Shown one piece after another: positions 37,790 through 48,807 of a stretch of DNA of 64,000 nucleotides. The DNA is taken from NCBI GenBank assembly GCA_021399445.1, contig JAJTUQ010000002.1:5022001-5086000 (forward strand). The letters are read 5' to 3'. The notes under the pieces are model-generated. The model searched no databases. It saw nothing but the letters and a program-made list of their open reading frames with translations, and was not told the origin of the DNA. Position 1 is the stretch's first letter. Each line of letters starts with the position of its first letter. Position numbers and translations under genes: made by a program. The stretch is from Xylogone sp. PMI_703 (Eukaryota > Ascomycota > Leotiomycetes).

Positions 37790-38678
37790 TTTTGTGGATT
37801 TCTGCTGGTCCTGCTGATGTAGTAGATTGAAAATGACCTTCTCTCATCTTATGTTATGAGGGCATTTAAATATATATATAACTTATCGCCGGGGGTTCAT
37901 CCTGTCGACATTAGCAAGTTTACAATTTTTATGGGTTGTGGAATAAACTCCGAGTATTCACCTTCCGCGGTCTCAAAGCATGATCACTAACCAAAAGGGA
38001 TGGTATTGATACGCAGAGTTCGATGTCTCAGTCAAGCATGACATAAACCTAAAATCTACCTTCGATGATGGCTGGTTCGAAACGCAAGGCCGGCTCCGAG
38101 TTTTCGTCCGTAGCTAGAAAGCACGAATATAACTTAACCCAATTCTGATATATAATCACATTACTCATAGGCCGCCAATCGTAATACCAAAATCTAGTTA
38201 TTGGCTTACAAAATGCAAAATAACTGTGCCGGAGCCGTTTGCGAGGACGAGTATTCGGTGAGAGTGTCATCCAGCAACATGGGTACTGCACAACGACATT
38301 AATCACCATTGGCCTAGAATTTCTCCGTTTACTCAAAATTACTCAATCATCGAGCTATTTTATTCCAAAACCTGGTTAAGCTCGGAGGGTTTGTATTGAG
38401 CTGACAAACTCCGGACAGAAACTCGGAAGTATCTACAATATGTTGACCAGGATTATCAGTAATTCCAGGCGAGTAGTGTCATAGAATTGACAATTTAGTT
38501 GAAAATAACATGAATGAGTCTACCAGTCTTGTTGGCCTTCTAATTGCTGACGTCGAATGTGTAGCTAAGAAAATGTCTATAAAGTCCAGGTCTGCATGTT
38601 AATCAGCTGTGTAGCTATCAGCAACAAAGTCATTCATACTCGCCACGGGCACAAATAATTACATTCAGCTTATTCAAA
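37790..38678. promoter_or_regulatory. Divergent promoter of amidohydrolase and alpha/beta hydrolase
   Basis: The region lies between two divergent start codons. A TATATATATA block at about 37868-37880 is roughly 80-90 bp upstream of the minus-strand ATG. CTATAAAG at 38577-38584 is about 95 bp upstream of the plus-strand ATG. A TGACGTC bZIP-type site lies at 38548-38554. Near 37966-37972 is TTCCGCGG, and CGG/CCG words near 38381 and 38410 could serve a Zn2Cys6 regulator, but I cannot assign one. Confidence 0.5.
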
Positions 38679-39644
38679 ATGTCCACCCAGCAGACAGCCA
38701 AAACTCGATATGCCATTCACCCCGATGGGACCAAATTTGCCTTTCGCCGAATCGGAGGCACAACCGGCACGCCTCTCCTGTTTTTAATGCACTTTAGGGC
38801 CACCATGGATCATTGGGATCCCCTCCTGATTAATGCTATTGCTAGCAAGCGCAACGTCATTCTTTATGACTATCAGGGTGTCGGTTGGAGTACTCCTGGA
38901 ACTGTCAAAAGCTCGTTCCGCGAAATGGCGGCCGACGTGCACAAATTTCTAGCCCTCATCGGTGTGAATGAAGTTGACGTCCTTGGTCTCAGCATTGGTG
39001 GGATGGTGACACAGCTCGTGGCATTGAATGCAGACCCTAAGGTGCTAAAAGTTCGCAAAGTAATTCTCTGTGGAACATCATCTAGTGTCGGGGCTGATAA
39101 TTGGGCGAATCCAAACCTGGATGGAGTGGAGAGGCATTCGGGATCGGCACAGATGGGTTTGGAGGACATGAGAATTCTATTCTTTCCTCCATCTCAAGAG
39201 GGAGAACATGCTGCAGTGGCATATTGGGCAAGAATTCATGAACGAGATGTGGCTTCCTGCGGTGAAGAGCATGCTAAATGGCTCAGCTATGATATGATTG
39301 ATGCAGGTGAAGGTATGAATGCTCAGAGAGCTGCAATTGTGAAGTACTTTACTCCAGGCCCTAGTTCTCAAGGGCTTGATGGAACATACGACAGGCTTGC
39401 CGACTTGAAGAGCCCCGTTCTTGTCGCCAACGGTTATGTATGTTTCCCTTCTTTATCAGCTTGGAGCGATTCTGCTAACGAAGTGTTTTAGGATGACTAC
39501 ATGCTGCCGACCTACAACAGCTTCGTCATACAGCAGAAGGTCCCCTATGGAAAATTGATTGTTTATCCACACAGTGGACATGGATTTCTATTTCAATACC
39601 CCACTGAGTTCGCTGTAGATGTTCTTCAGTTTCTCGAGGCTTAG
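38679..39644 (+). CDS. Alpha/beta hydrolase
   Basis: Exons 38679-39437 and 39492-39644 give 303 residues. It has the alpha/beta-hydrolase fold with nucleophile S105 in GLSIGG, catalytic H283 in HSGHGF, and the acid most likely one of the aspartates after PVLVANGYDD. An oxyanion region (FLMHF) and strand-turn ILYDYQGVGWS are also typical. It most resembles the single-domain epoxide-hydrolase, esterase or haloperoxidase-like group; the substrate cannot be told. The joint restores VANGYDDYMLPTYNS. The 54-nt intron has a GTATGT donor and a GCTAAC branch site. No signal peptide, so cytosolic. It shares a promoter region with the amidohydrolase and converges on the Zn2Cys6 regulator gene only 372 bp away, suggesting a functional group. 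Confidence 0.85.
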
Positions 39645-40016
39645 TCCTGTCAACATTGAGGCTGAAGGCCACTGTCTGTATCCAATCACATGGTTGACCG
39701 CGCTATTTAACTAGTCCTAATCGGGAGTGGTTGTACAACCTCGACCACCTAGTCCATGTACCAAACATCATATTTATGAAATTTCTACTCTTGAAACGCA
39801 GAATCACATTTCCTTCTAGACTATTTATCTCACAGTTTTCGCCTGGCGTATATAAGGCGATAATATTCTTGTTCACCCGGCTGAGTTGCTCTGATAGCAT
39901 AGTCGGAGGTTTTGTCCGTTTTTTCACTACTTGAAATCTCCGAGAACTAAGCTGTAAGATAGTATATCAAACAGTTAAAATACGCCCCACAAGAGATGGT
40001 TGCCCGCTTCTATAGC
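39645..40016. other. Convergent intergenic region
   Basis: 372 bp between two 3' ends, AT-rich. Nothing recognised. Confidence 0.4.
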
Positions 40017-42221
40017 TCAGGATAAGTCTGAATGTATTTCCGATTCAAAAAAGTCCATCTCCCAACCTTGAAGCAGGCTTGAGTCGATGTCAGTACCTGG
40101 CCAAATCCATGGATCTGTCATGGCCTGCCTTGCAAAAGTCTGAGCTATTATATCTGATTCTAGAATAGCTTCTTGGTCGTTCGCTGAAGGAACGACGCCC
40201 ATTTCGTAGGGGTTTACCGAATTCTCTGAACGGTGGTTTTCGGCTAGAAGTTGCAGAGATGAAATGCTAACTTTGCAACTGCTGGTACATCCGGGCATAG
40301 TCTTTCCTGGCATAATTGTAATTTCTCCAAAACAGGGGATTGTGACCTTACACCATTTCCCGCGGTCGAATTCATAAGGGCATGGACCTTCGCCACCCCT
40401 GGCACGCAGCAACATATCAAGAACGTTTACTGCCTGCTTAGCGACGATACTTTGGTCATCTTCGGAGGCCTTGCGAAGAATATTAGTAGTTTCTTTAGCA
40501 AGTTCCCAATTATTTTCGTTTTCTAAACAGAAGGTTTCACTGTTCTGATCCAGTAAATGGAGAATCAATAATGCTGCCATTGTAAAGGCTTGAAAATCAA
40601 TCATTGTGCATATATATGAATCTAGTCCAACATCAACACGTAGGAGTTTGTACTTGAGCAATGCCTGATGGGCTGAATCGACAGCGGCATCATATGAAAG
40701 CTTATGGATTCCCTGATGAGGGAAATTTAACATGATAGGTAGATGTAGCAGCGCCCTGATAAAGCTTTCGACAAAGGATAGTTCAATTCGTTCATGCTTC
40801 TGCTCTGGGTTGATCCCCTCGCAAGACACAAGTTTGTCGATTTCTTTTGTCAATTTGCTTAATTCTTGGTCTATCTCTATAGTAAGTAAGAGATCTTCGC
40901 ACGAGTCTTGGTTTCGTTCCACGATCTTGCCCAATATCAAGCTGAGGTGTTGGTATATAGGGTCTAAATGTTGACTTTGTTGAGTAAAAACTCTCTTCCT
41001 TAAGTTTGGGGTGCCATAAGGTAAGCCAAGGAGGAAACTGAGATATCGATCCTGATAACAGACAGATTGCCATAGCCTCGTCTGATGTGAGGGCTGCTCC
41101 ATAGACCTTGCATAATTGAATCCAGATCCAATAGCGTATTCCAGTGCTCGCCGGCATAGGTGCCAGGCTTTTCGTAATCTGCCCTTATTAGCATGGTATC
41201 TTGACAAAAGCACCAGGCATTCAATTCCTGGCACCGTTCTTGTGACATCGTCGTTGAAGACTACAACACTATCAATGAGTTGTAAACATTGAGACCTAAA
41301 GGTAGATATGGAGGCCGGAAGTAGAAGACCAAGGGGTAATCGTTCGGCGCAAATCAACAGCCCAAGAAACGCTTTTGCAGCTTCTGCAGGGTTATGAAGA
41401 TTCAATTTCCTGACAAACTCAGATTTTAAACTCGCAGATGTGCAATTACTGCAGATCTCGGGAAATTTCCAAATTGAGGAGCTCCACCATTCTATGCTTA
41501 GATCAATTATGGAGTTCAGATCCGTTTCTGGCGGGAGGATGGATAAGAGCTTTTGTCGAGCAAAACCAAAATTTGACTTCTGTTGTTCATATAGTAGAGT
41601 GGAAGTTTCAGAATGCTTTATCTGCGTCATAAACTGGTTGTTGAACAAGTTCAAGACAGGACTATCCTCAAATTTTTCATCAGTGGTAGAATTTGATCGT
41701 GGATCTATAGTTCACTTTTTCAGACAACCAGCCGCATTCAAAAGATGAGGTTACTTACTGTAATCATGAGGTGGAATCACTGAGGGTTTATCCACAGGAG
41801 AACCTGAAATAGATGAGTTTCCATTTTTCATATGACTTTCTATGAAATCTTCAAGACGTGCGACCCTTTCACGTAGGCTATAAGCCGCTGATGTCTGTTC
41901 TGTAACATCTCGACTGTATCTACTTGAATTTCGATGAATACGAGACGAATGAGCTAGGATTCGTGCCTGGTCGGTACAAGTAGTACCTCGCGCATAACAT
42001 TCAGCACACTTTGACGGATGTTTCTCAGCAAAGGTGCATTTAGTTTTACGACGGCGACCTAGTGAGATGTAAATATCAGCGGAAATTCTTCTCATTAACT
42101 AACATCTTTAAAGCTTGGTAGTACTGATTTGAAACTTACATTCTACGCAACTTTTGGTGCCTTTTCGCATCATCAAGAGCGGTTTACTAGATCCACGAAG
42201 AGGTCCTTCGGAAGATGCCAT
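40017..42221 (-). CDS. Zn2Cys6 fungal transcription factor
   Basis: Exons 42221-42140, 42058-41759 and 41704-40017 give 689 residues. After splicing the N-terminus shows a perfect binuclear zinc cluster: CVECRRRKTKC, then nine residues to CAEC, then CYARGTTC (C-x2-C-x6-C-x9-C-x2-C-x6-C). A short coiled coil (AYSLRERVARLEDFI) follows and would drive dimerisation. The middle region contains fungal-TF homology-like helices (CRRALEYAIGSGFNYAR, RLWQSVCYQDRYLSFLLGLP). The C-terminus is acidic and aromatic (WIWPGTDIDSSLLQGWEMDF), a plausible activation domain. Introns are 81 and 54 nt with GTAAGT donors. The first exon is 82 nt and splits the cluster after its second cysteine, a common arrangement. 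It is the likely regulator of the neighbouring hydrolase genes by position, which is inference. Confidence 0.88.
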
Positions 42222-42961
42222 TTGGCTTCATTACTCAAAACGCAGAGATAACCATGTGAGAGTAAACCACATTTCTCTATACGAGGGATAAAAAGGTAGC
42301 AAGCCGCCAGAGGTGGGAAGTCCATTCCGAGGTTTCGTCCGGCGGTTGGTCAGCCTAGCTAATAATATCCACGAGCTTTTAACGTTAATGTTTAGTCAAC
42401 AAAACCTAAGGTGAACCTCGGCCATGATGATGGGAGCACCACTTGTAATAGGTCGGGGCTTTGGAAGAGCTGGAGCTGAGCTGAGCTGATCCGAGAGCTC
42501 TTCTTTGTGTTGAGTACAAGTACAGTACTCCATAGCTTTCCCAGCTTCCAGTTCCCAATTGCTCGTTTTTGTCTCTCTTCAAGCTTCTTTAGCTTGATAA
42601 GCTAAGCTCCGGCAGCTTTCCTGGCTTTCCTTGGTTTGATTTTTTGCCTTTTATTCATGACAGTACAACCAGAAGGGAGCAACCACTGGTTTTGTCTGAG
42701 AGGATCCGATCTAAATGTGTATTCTCACCAACTCCATGACGACATCGTTAAGCGTGACTTCTACCTGGAGCTCGCGATGCAGAGACCACATAATGTGCTG
42801 TGGTCCGCCGTAGGGGTTTATCACATTCTTTATCTGTTGGATCGCTTCTTTATCTCCTTATCAACGCTTATCGGCTGTTGATCTGCTTCTGGTGCCGCTG
42901 TCGGCCACCGTAGCGACTCTTCCCCGCGCCACAGCCCGCCAGGACCCTCTCTGGTCTTGCT

Positions 42962-43001
42962 CTATTGATTTTTGCCAGCAAAAACCAGCAAAAATCAATA
43001 G
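42962..43001. repeat. Perfect hairpin, 14-bp stem, 12-nt loop
   Basis: Left arm CTATTGATTTTTGC (42962-42975) and right arm GCAAAAATCAATAG (42988-43001) are exact reverse complements. The loop repeats the CAGCAAAAA word of the right arm. It lies 495 bp upstream of the phosphatase-like ATG. No T-run terminator context applies in a eukaryote; its role is unknown. Confidence 0.85.
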
Positions 43002-43349
43002 TTTGGCCAGCTTTTATCCACCGCAGCAACTTGGCGTGTGCTACAGCCAGCCCCAAGCACCACTGATGCAGGAACCACGTGCGCGTTTGCGTGCTTCCTG
43101 CGTTCTTCCTGAGTTGGGACAAAGGTACTAAGAAGCCTGGAAGCACCGTTCCCTCTCTTCTGGGCAATGGCGTGGTTCAACTGCTTCTGCGCTCTGCAAT
43201 CTTGCAGCGAATGCAGGTAGGGCTGACAATTCTCTGCAAGCCCACTTTCTTCCCGCCTCTGGCCTTCCTCTTTTCCTTCTTTTCCTCCTCTTCCTGTTTT
43301 TCACCGTCTTCTCATCTTCTCCTCACTTGGGAATTCTTCCTGTCTCGAG

Positions 43350-43360
43350 CATATATATAG
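43350..43360 (+). promoter_or_regulatory. TATA box of phosphatase-like gene
   Basis: CATATATATAG lies about 140 bp before the ATG at 43497, followed by a leader without upstream in-frame starts. Confidence 0.5.
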
Positions 43361-43496
43361 CTTCGCGTTGCTGGGTTATCGAGCAGTTCGCCCAGCAAAG
43401 TCAGCGACGGAGTTGTCTTATCGCCCAATCTACCCCGCTTCACCCCCCGGCTCCAATTGCGACCAGCAACGGTTTGTCTGAAGAATAGCTCTCGAA

Positions 43497-45454
43497 ATGT
43501 CGTCGCTTCTCACTCCCAAGAGCTTGCTCGCCCTCGCTCTCTTCTTCTTCTCCTCCACCAATGCAGTCATAACTGGTGTACCCATCACCTGGTCTACCAT
43601 TATCTATGCTCTGCACGGCGAGAAAATCCCTACTTTGCATCCTGATCCCAATGCGCTCACGCCTCTCGGTGCCAACCAGCTGCTCGATGCTGGCAGCCTC
43701 ATCCGCTCTCGATACATCACCTCGGAGAGCTTCTCAGACGACAATTCGTCCATTCCTCTCTCAGGCCCTATCAATGACATCAGCATCGATGCCATTGATA
43801 ACACCCAGCTCTACATCGCCAGTGGCTTGGGCTCGGACACCAGCTCTACCACTAGTGGTGAGAACTATCTCTCTGGTAGCGCCCAGGCTTTCGTGCAGGG
43901 GCTATATCCACCCAACAGTGGACTCTCCTTAGACGAGGACAATATTCTCAGCAACGGCTCTGCTATTGACTTCCCTCTTGAGGGCTACCAGTACCCAACT
44001 CTAGCCAGTTTTAGCAATCTGGATTATAATTATATTTGGTATGGCATTACTCAATTCCCTGGTGTTTTCTACCCTGCACATTATATTTGATTTGCACATA
44101 TTCCTCCCCATTTTCTCTTTCTTTTCTCTTCCTTTTCTTGAGGGAAAACGACTTACATGCTAACAATTGACCTCGGAAAAGGACTGGCGGAAATATTGAT
44201 TGCCAGGCATACACCACCGCCCAGTCTCAAGTATCCGCGGGCCAAGATTTCCAAACCAGGACCAATGACAACACCCAATTCTACCAGAGCGTCTATCCAA
44301 AAGTCTTTGGCGCGCTGGACCCGACTTTGGTGACCTATGCTAATGCCTATGCCCTCTACGAATATGCGCTGTATGAATATAACCACAATGAGACCGTCTC
44401 GGAGAATCTTAGCGGTCTGGAGCTCTACACTCTCGCTCAGCTCGCCACAGAGCATGAGACTGCTCTCAACACGCCTACCAGTACTACCAACATAACCTCC
44501 ATTGCCGGCCAGACGTTGAGTTCGTTCATTTTGCAGCAGATGGAGGCGACAATTACCACATCTGGCGGTAGTGACAAGCTGACTCTTCTCGTTGGTTCTT
44601 ATGAGCCAATGCTCTCATTCTTTGCCCTGGCGCAATTGTCGGGATCTACCGGTGCACTGTCCCAGTTCAACTCCATGCCATCCTACGGAAGCATGATGGT
44701 CTTTGAGCTCTTCTCCTACGGCTCCTATGAAGACCCAGACTCTCAGGCCCAGACCACGGTATTCCCCTCACTAGAAAATCTCTGGGTGCGATTCTCTTTC
44801 CGAAATGGCACCAATGGCACGGATCTGGTCTCCTACCCTCTTTTCGCAAGGGGAAATAGCGAGAGTGACATGAGTTGGAGTGATTTCGCCGGCGGTATAC
44901 AAGCCATCGAGATTGCGGGAGTGTCTGAATGGTGCTCGGCTTGTCAATCTACGAATCTCTTCTGCACGGCCATCGCTGAAAATTCGGGACAAGGCTCCAG
45001 TTCGGGCTCATCTAGCGGGCACAAGGGCTTGTCAGCTGCTATCGGAGGAGTTATTGGTGCTACCGTCACTCTTGCTACGGTTCTCGCCTTCGTCATGGTC
45101 CTCGGCCTTCTTGGATTCAGAATTGAGCATGTGCCAAGATCAAAGGGTGCTGCAGATCTGGGCGTGCTTCGACGCAGCTCCGACGGTCCTAATGGAAACG
45201 GAGGCACAGGAGGCGGATTCAAAGGTGCAGAGAAACTCGCTTCTGACACTGATCTGACCACCAAGGTTGGTGCAGGAGGTGTGATTGTTAGGCACGAGAG
45301 AGTGGGAAGTTGGGAGATGAAGAGCCAGGAGGCCAGTCCGGAAGCCAAACACGGCAGCATGGACCGAGTTGTCAGCACGGCGGATTATAACAGGAAGAGC
45401 GAGGAGGCGGTCGATCCGTTTGCGGACCCCGTGAGGCCTACCGAGCAAGTTTGA
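43497..45454 (+). CDS. Membrane-anchored degenerate histidine acid phosphatase-like protein
   Basis: Exons 43497-44038 and 44182-45454 give 604 residues. A signal peptide (about residues 1-23, LLALALFFFSSTNA) precedes an ectodomain that follows the branch 2 histidine phosphatase plan: ITWSTIIYALHGEKIPTL, then LTPLGANQLLDAG, then NYIWTGGNIDCQAYTTAQ across the joint. The catalytic RHGxRxP signature is changed to LHGEKIP, and the later HD motif is not seen where GSYEPMLSFF lies. It therefore probably lacks phosphatase activity. Several N-glycosylation sites and paired cysteines (WCSACQSTNLFC) follow. A single membrane helix lies at about residues 464-492. A cytosolic tail of some 110 residues is rich in Gly and Ser. 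The intron (143 nt) has a GTATGG donor and a GCTAAC branch site. Similar anchored proteins occur widely in moulds; their role is not known to me. Confidence 0.75.
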
Positions 45455-46471
45455 GTTTTAAATCTGTTCTCCATGTTAATGACAATTTCTTAAAATCTTT
45501 CCCTTTTCTTGGAATATCTTCTCATATCATGACGGTAACTCCAATCAGGAGGAATGAACCTTGTGCGCCATCGAATGAGCTGGAATATTTTCACATATAT
45601 CTCATCTTATCATGAGCTTCTTAACGGTCCCTTAGTCTCTCGTTGTCTCCACCTGAACGCTCCTTGGTGGATGAGGGCTTCTTTTTCTGTGCGTCCACCT
45701 TGATGATGATATATAATTTCTTTCCAATCTTTTTACTTACTTCCTTTCTATTATTTGATACCCTTAACTATCATTTTTCATGAGGCCCTGGTGTTTTGAG
45801 ATGGTCAGGTCGTTACATTATGCTCATTCTTTCTTGGTGATCTATTTATAATGGTGTACGGACGTGGGAAGGCGGGGAGGTTTCAAGGGCGGGGTTTGAA
45901 TAAGGAGAGGGAAGAGATTCGTTTGCAGCCATCGTGTCATGGAGGCTTCTATGTCATGTGAGGATTGTGGGTTTTAGTACCTGCTGATATTATTTGACTT
46001 AACTCATCTAACTATCTACCAATCGATCATTTCATCTGCCTATGGACTAGCAACAAATGAAGTTTCAGTTCTTGATGTTGGCCAGCGGTGTTGAAACCCA
46101 GCTGAACCACCGAGTGACTACCGTATGTGCTCCTGAGGCTGTACTTCTGAAGGCCGTCTGCTACTTCTTCCATGAACAGTAAATCCAGGTGCAAGAATGC
46201 CAACTCAACTGCGCTTAATTAACAGTGTCTGAGTGTTTTAGGATCCTCATCTGTTGGATATCGGAGCTGAAGCATGACCATAAAGCGGACTTCCAATGTC
46301 TCTTGCTTTCCGAACATAACGAGCAAGAGTATGCTGATGTAACAAAGCCCATCCCGCTTCACCAGGTCTGATCATCCCTGTCTTTAGAGTGGACGTGCTT
46401 GCTGTTTGCTGCTCTATGCTCAATCTCGGACTAGAAGGGCAATGCATAAGAAATAAAATTGGGGGTTCGGT
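45455..46471. other. Convergent intergenic region, 1 kb
   Basis: Between the phosphatase-like gene and UPF3, both ending here. AT-rich, no gene recognised. Confidence 0.4.
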
Positions 46472-48473
46472 CTACTTCGCAGCAGGTCCTGTAGGCGCGG
46501 ATGCAGGGGCTTTGGAGTGCTCGTGGGAAGCGGCCGCGGCGGGAGCATTCCCACCTCCACCTCTGCCGCCGCCTCCTCCCCTTCCGCCTCCACGCCTGCC
46601 CATACCACTTCCTCTACCTCCGCCTCCGCCTCCCCTGCCTCCCGAGCCCGGTGCATGCGACTGTCTCTCCGCGCCCTTCTTTCCCCCCCCTCCCCCACCA
46701 CCTCCGCTCCCACCACTCCCGCCTCCTGAAGCTCCTGCTCCGGCTGCAGCTGCTGAGCTGCCTCCACTTGCACCTCCACTCGTAGAAGTGGTGGCTGATC
46801 CAGTAGTCCCCTTCCTCTGCAGCACCTGCACCGTCCCCTGTGCAACAGACACCGGATTAGCAGCCATAGCCTTCTTCAATCCCTCATGTCCCACGAAATC
46901 CACGTAGGCAAATCCCTTCCGTTTGTCAATCTCCACGTGGGATACAGGTCCGAACTTCTCCATTGCTTCTTTGAGCAATGGCTCGGTGACGCCTTGGGAT
47001 GGATTTGCATGCTTGATGAAGGCCTGCGTTGCTCCGGCGGTGGGCACGTCTGGAGTTGCGGGCTTGCGGGGTTGAGGTGCGGATTTGGTTGGTTTCGGAG
47101 TCGGAGGTTGTGAACTGGTAGTTGTTGGTTGCGAAGAATCGGATTTCTTGAGGAGCACTTTCGGAGAAGCGGGCGCTGCTGGTGTTGCTGGCGTAGATGT
47201 GTCTTTCCCAGATGCTGGTCCCGTAGTAGGATTGGCTGATTCTGTGTTTGTAGCTGCAGATGCTTTCCCCCTTGATCTCCTGCCTCCGCCAGATTGGTTT
47301 GTGGTGGCTTTTGGGGCTGTTGGGATTGAGGCTGGCTGTGCCGTCGTTTGAGTAGGTGTAGATGGAGTTGTATCTTTATCTTTATCCTTAGATTCTGCTG
47401 CAGCCTTTTCAGCAGCCAGTTTCTCCGCATTTGCAGCTTCTCTTCTAGCTTGACGGTGGGCGGCACCTGGATTGATGCCTAGATCTCGCTGCAATATTCG
47501 AGCAGCAGCGGCGATGGCAGCACTCTTTTGACGAGCAGGAGGAGTAGCTGGAGGTTTAGAGGTTTCTGACGTAGATGCCGCTGTGGAGGTCGTAGGAGCA
47601 GTTGCAGCAGCAGCTTTTGAAGCAGCGCTTCTATTAAGAATTTTAACGGTTTCTTTAGCAGGCTTCTCGGTAGACTTCTCTCCTTTAGCCTCTTTCCCTT
47701 TCCTTTTAGATTCTGCAACAGTAGTGGCAGCCTTGCTCTTTGCAGCCTGAGCTTCCTGTTTCTTCGCGGCCTTGAGTGCTGCTTCTTTTGACTTGTTTGC
47801 TTTCTTGTCCTTTAAATACTGGACGAGAGGCGTAATCGTGACTTTCTCTGGCTTTGTGCTAGTTCCTTCACCACCCGAATCGGACGGGACCTCCTTTGCA
47901 GTGACAGGATTAGCCAATTCTTCCAAGAAGGCCATGAATTCAGGATCCTGATCTATCGTGCCAGCCCGCGCATCCGTTCGACGTCTTCCACCAGGAACTC
48001 TTCCATTTGGTGCGTATTCAACGGTTGGTGGGCCAATGAGGGATGTGCTTGTGAAGGTTCCTGCCGCATCTTCAAAGTTTGCGTTTCGCACAACTTCCGA
48101 CAACGGTAATAAGTGATCAGGAGATGTTAGATGGAAATATGCTCTCGATGGTCGGGATGGTTTTGAAGGGCTGGGTTACAAGTTAGCATGAGCTCCCTTC
48201 CTTAAGTGACATAACTTGCTCTTTTGAGTCCTTTCCTGCTTTATAGAGAAACCAGTCTACCTTCCCCTGGCCCAACTTCCATTCTTCTCCTAGGATAGTT
48301 GTAAATTCCTCTTCCGTGAGCCCCGGTGCTAGTCTTCTAACAAGGACCTTCAGCTTCGGCGTAGGTTGTTTTGACGTTGGTTTGGCTGCATTGTTTGATG
48401 TTTGCGCAGCTGCTATCGGGATAATTCCATTAGTTTGAGGCCGCGAAGCTACCTGAGGTGTGACAGGAGCCAT
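46472..48473 (-). CDS. UPF3: Nonsense-mediated decay factor UPF3 with extra RRM
   Basis: Exons 48473-48220 and 48170-46472 give 650 residues. UPF3 bridges the exon junction or ribosome to UPF2 in nonsense-mediated mRNA decay. The Smg4/UPF3 domain occupies about residues 38-190 (LKVLVRRLAPGLTEEEFTTI, KVDWFLYKAG, SRPSRAYFHL, EFMAFLEEL). A long Lys/Ala-rich, basic disordered middle follows. A second RNA-recognition fold lies near residues 425-505 (GATQAFIKHANPSQGV, KRKGFAYVDFVGHEGLKKAM), and the tail is Gly/Arg-rich with RGG-like repeats. The intron is only consistent as GC-AG: exon 1 ends AAAAGA, donor GCAAGT at 48219-48214, TGCTAAC branch, CCCAG acceptor, 49 nt. It restores KDSKDPSKPSRPSRAYF. 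The neighbouring GT sites would need a frame change or a non-consensus donor. The start MAPVTPQ was chosen as the last ATG before the conserved domain. Confidence 0.88.
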
Positions 48474-48807
48474 TGCTGCGGTGAGTTCCTCAGAGCTGTT
48501 GATGAACTGTGGGGTGAAATTTCCTCCTTGCGACACTACTAGGGAGTAGAGTACTTGTATGTAGATCGCCGAGCCAACACTAGTTATATCCTTCTTCAGC
48601 TCTATGGTCTCAACTTCAATCACAACCACATCGTGAATCACAAGTTCTCAATTAATTTTCATGCTGCCGTTATTACATCCGATTCAATCTTACTTCCTAC
48701 CAAAACAGATTGACAATCGCGGTCCCGCGCGGCTGATCTTCGGCTGACGTCGATAACGATAAGACGAACTGCCCCGTGCTCGAGTGTCGTAAGCGAAGAC
48801 GCTAAGT
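48474..48807. promoter_or_regulatory. Divergent promoter of UPF3 and PP6-type phosphatase
   Basis: 334 bp between two start codons. It contains TGACGTC at 48745-48751 (in GCTGACGTCGATAAC), a bZIP/CRE-type site. The identical GCTGACGTCGA word occurs at 38546-38556 in the hydrolase promoter. No clear TATA box. Confidence 0.4.

Larger units (their letters stand above)
42222..43496. other. Intergenic promoter region, 1.3 kb
   Basis: Divergent region between the Zn2Cys6 gene and the phosphatase-like gene. It contains the palindrome AGTACAGTACT at 42519-42529, a perfect 14-bp hairpin at 42962-43001, a CT-rich stretch from about 43250 to 43340 and a TATA box. No gene supported. Confidence 0.5.

Noticed and set aside
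46389..47466. Long plus and minus ORFs overlapping the UPF3 tail (Pro-rich and Arg/Leu-rich)
   Set aside because: They are frame shadows of Gly/Ala-rich coding DNA; the UPF3 frame has recognisable domains.
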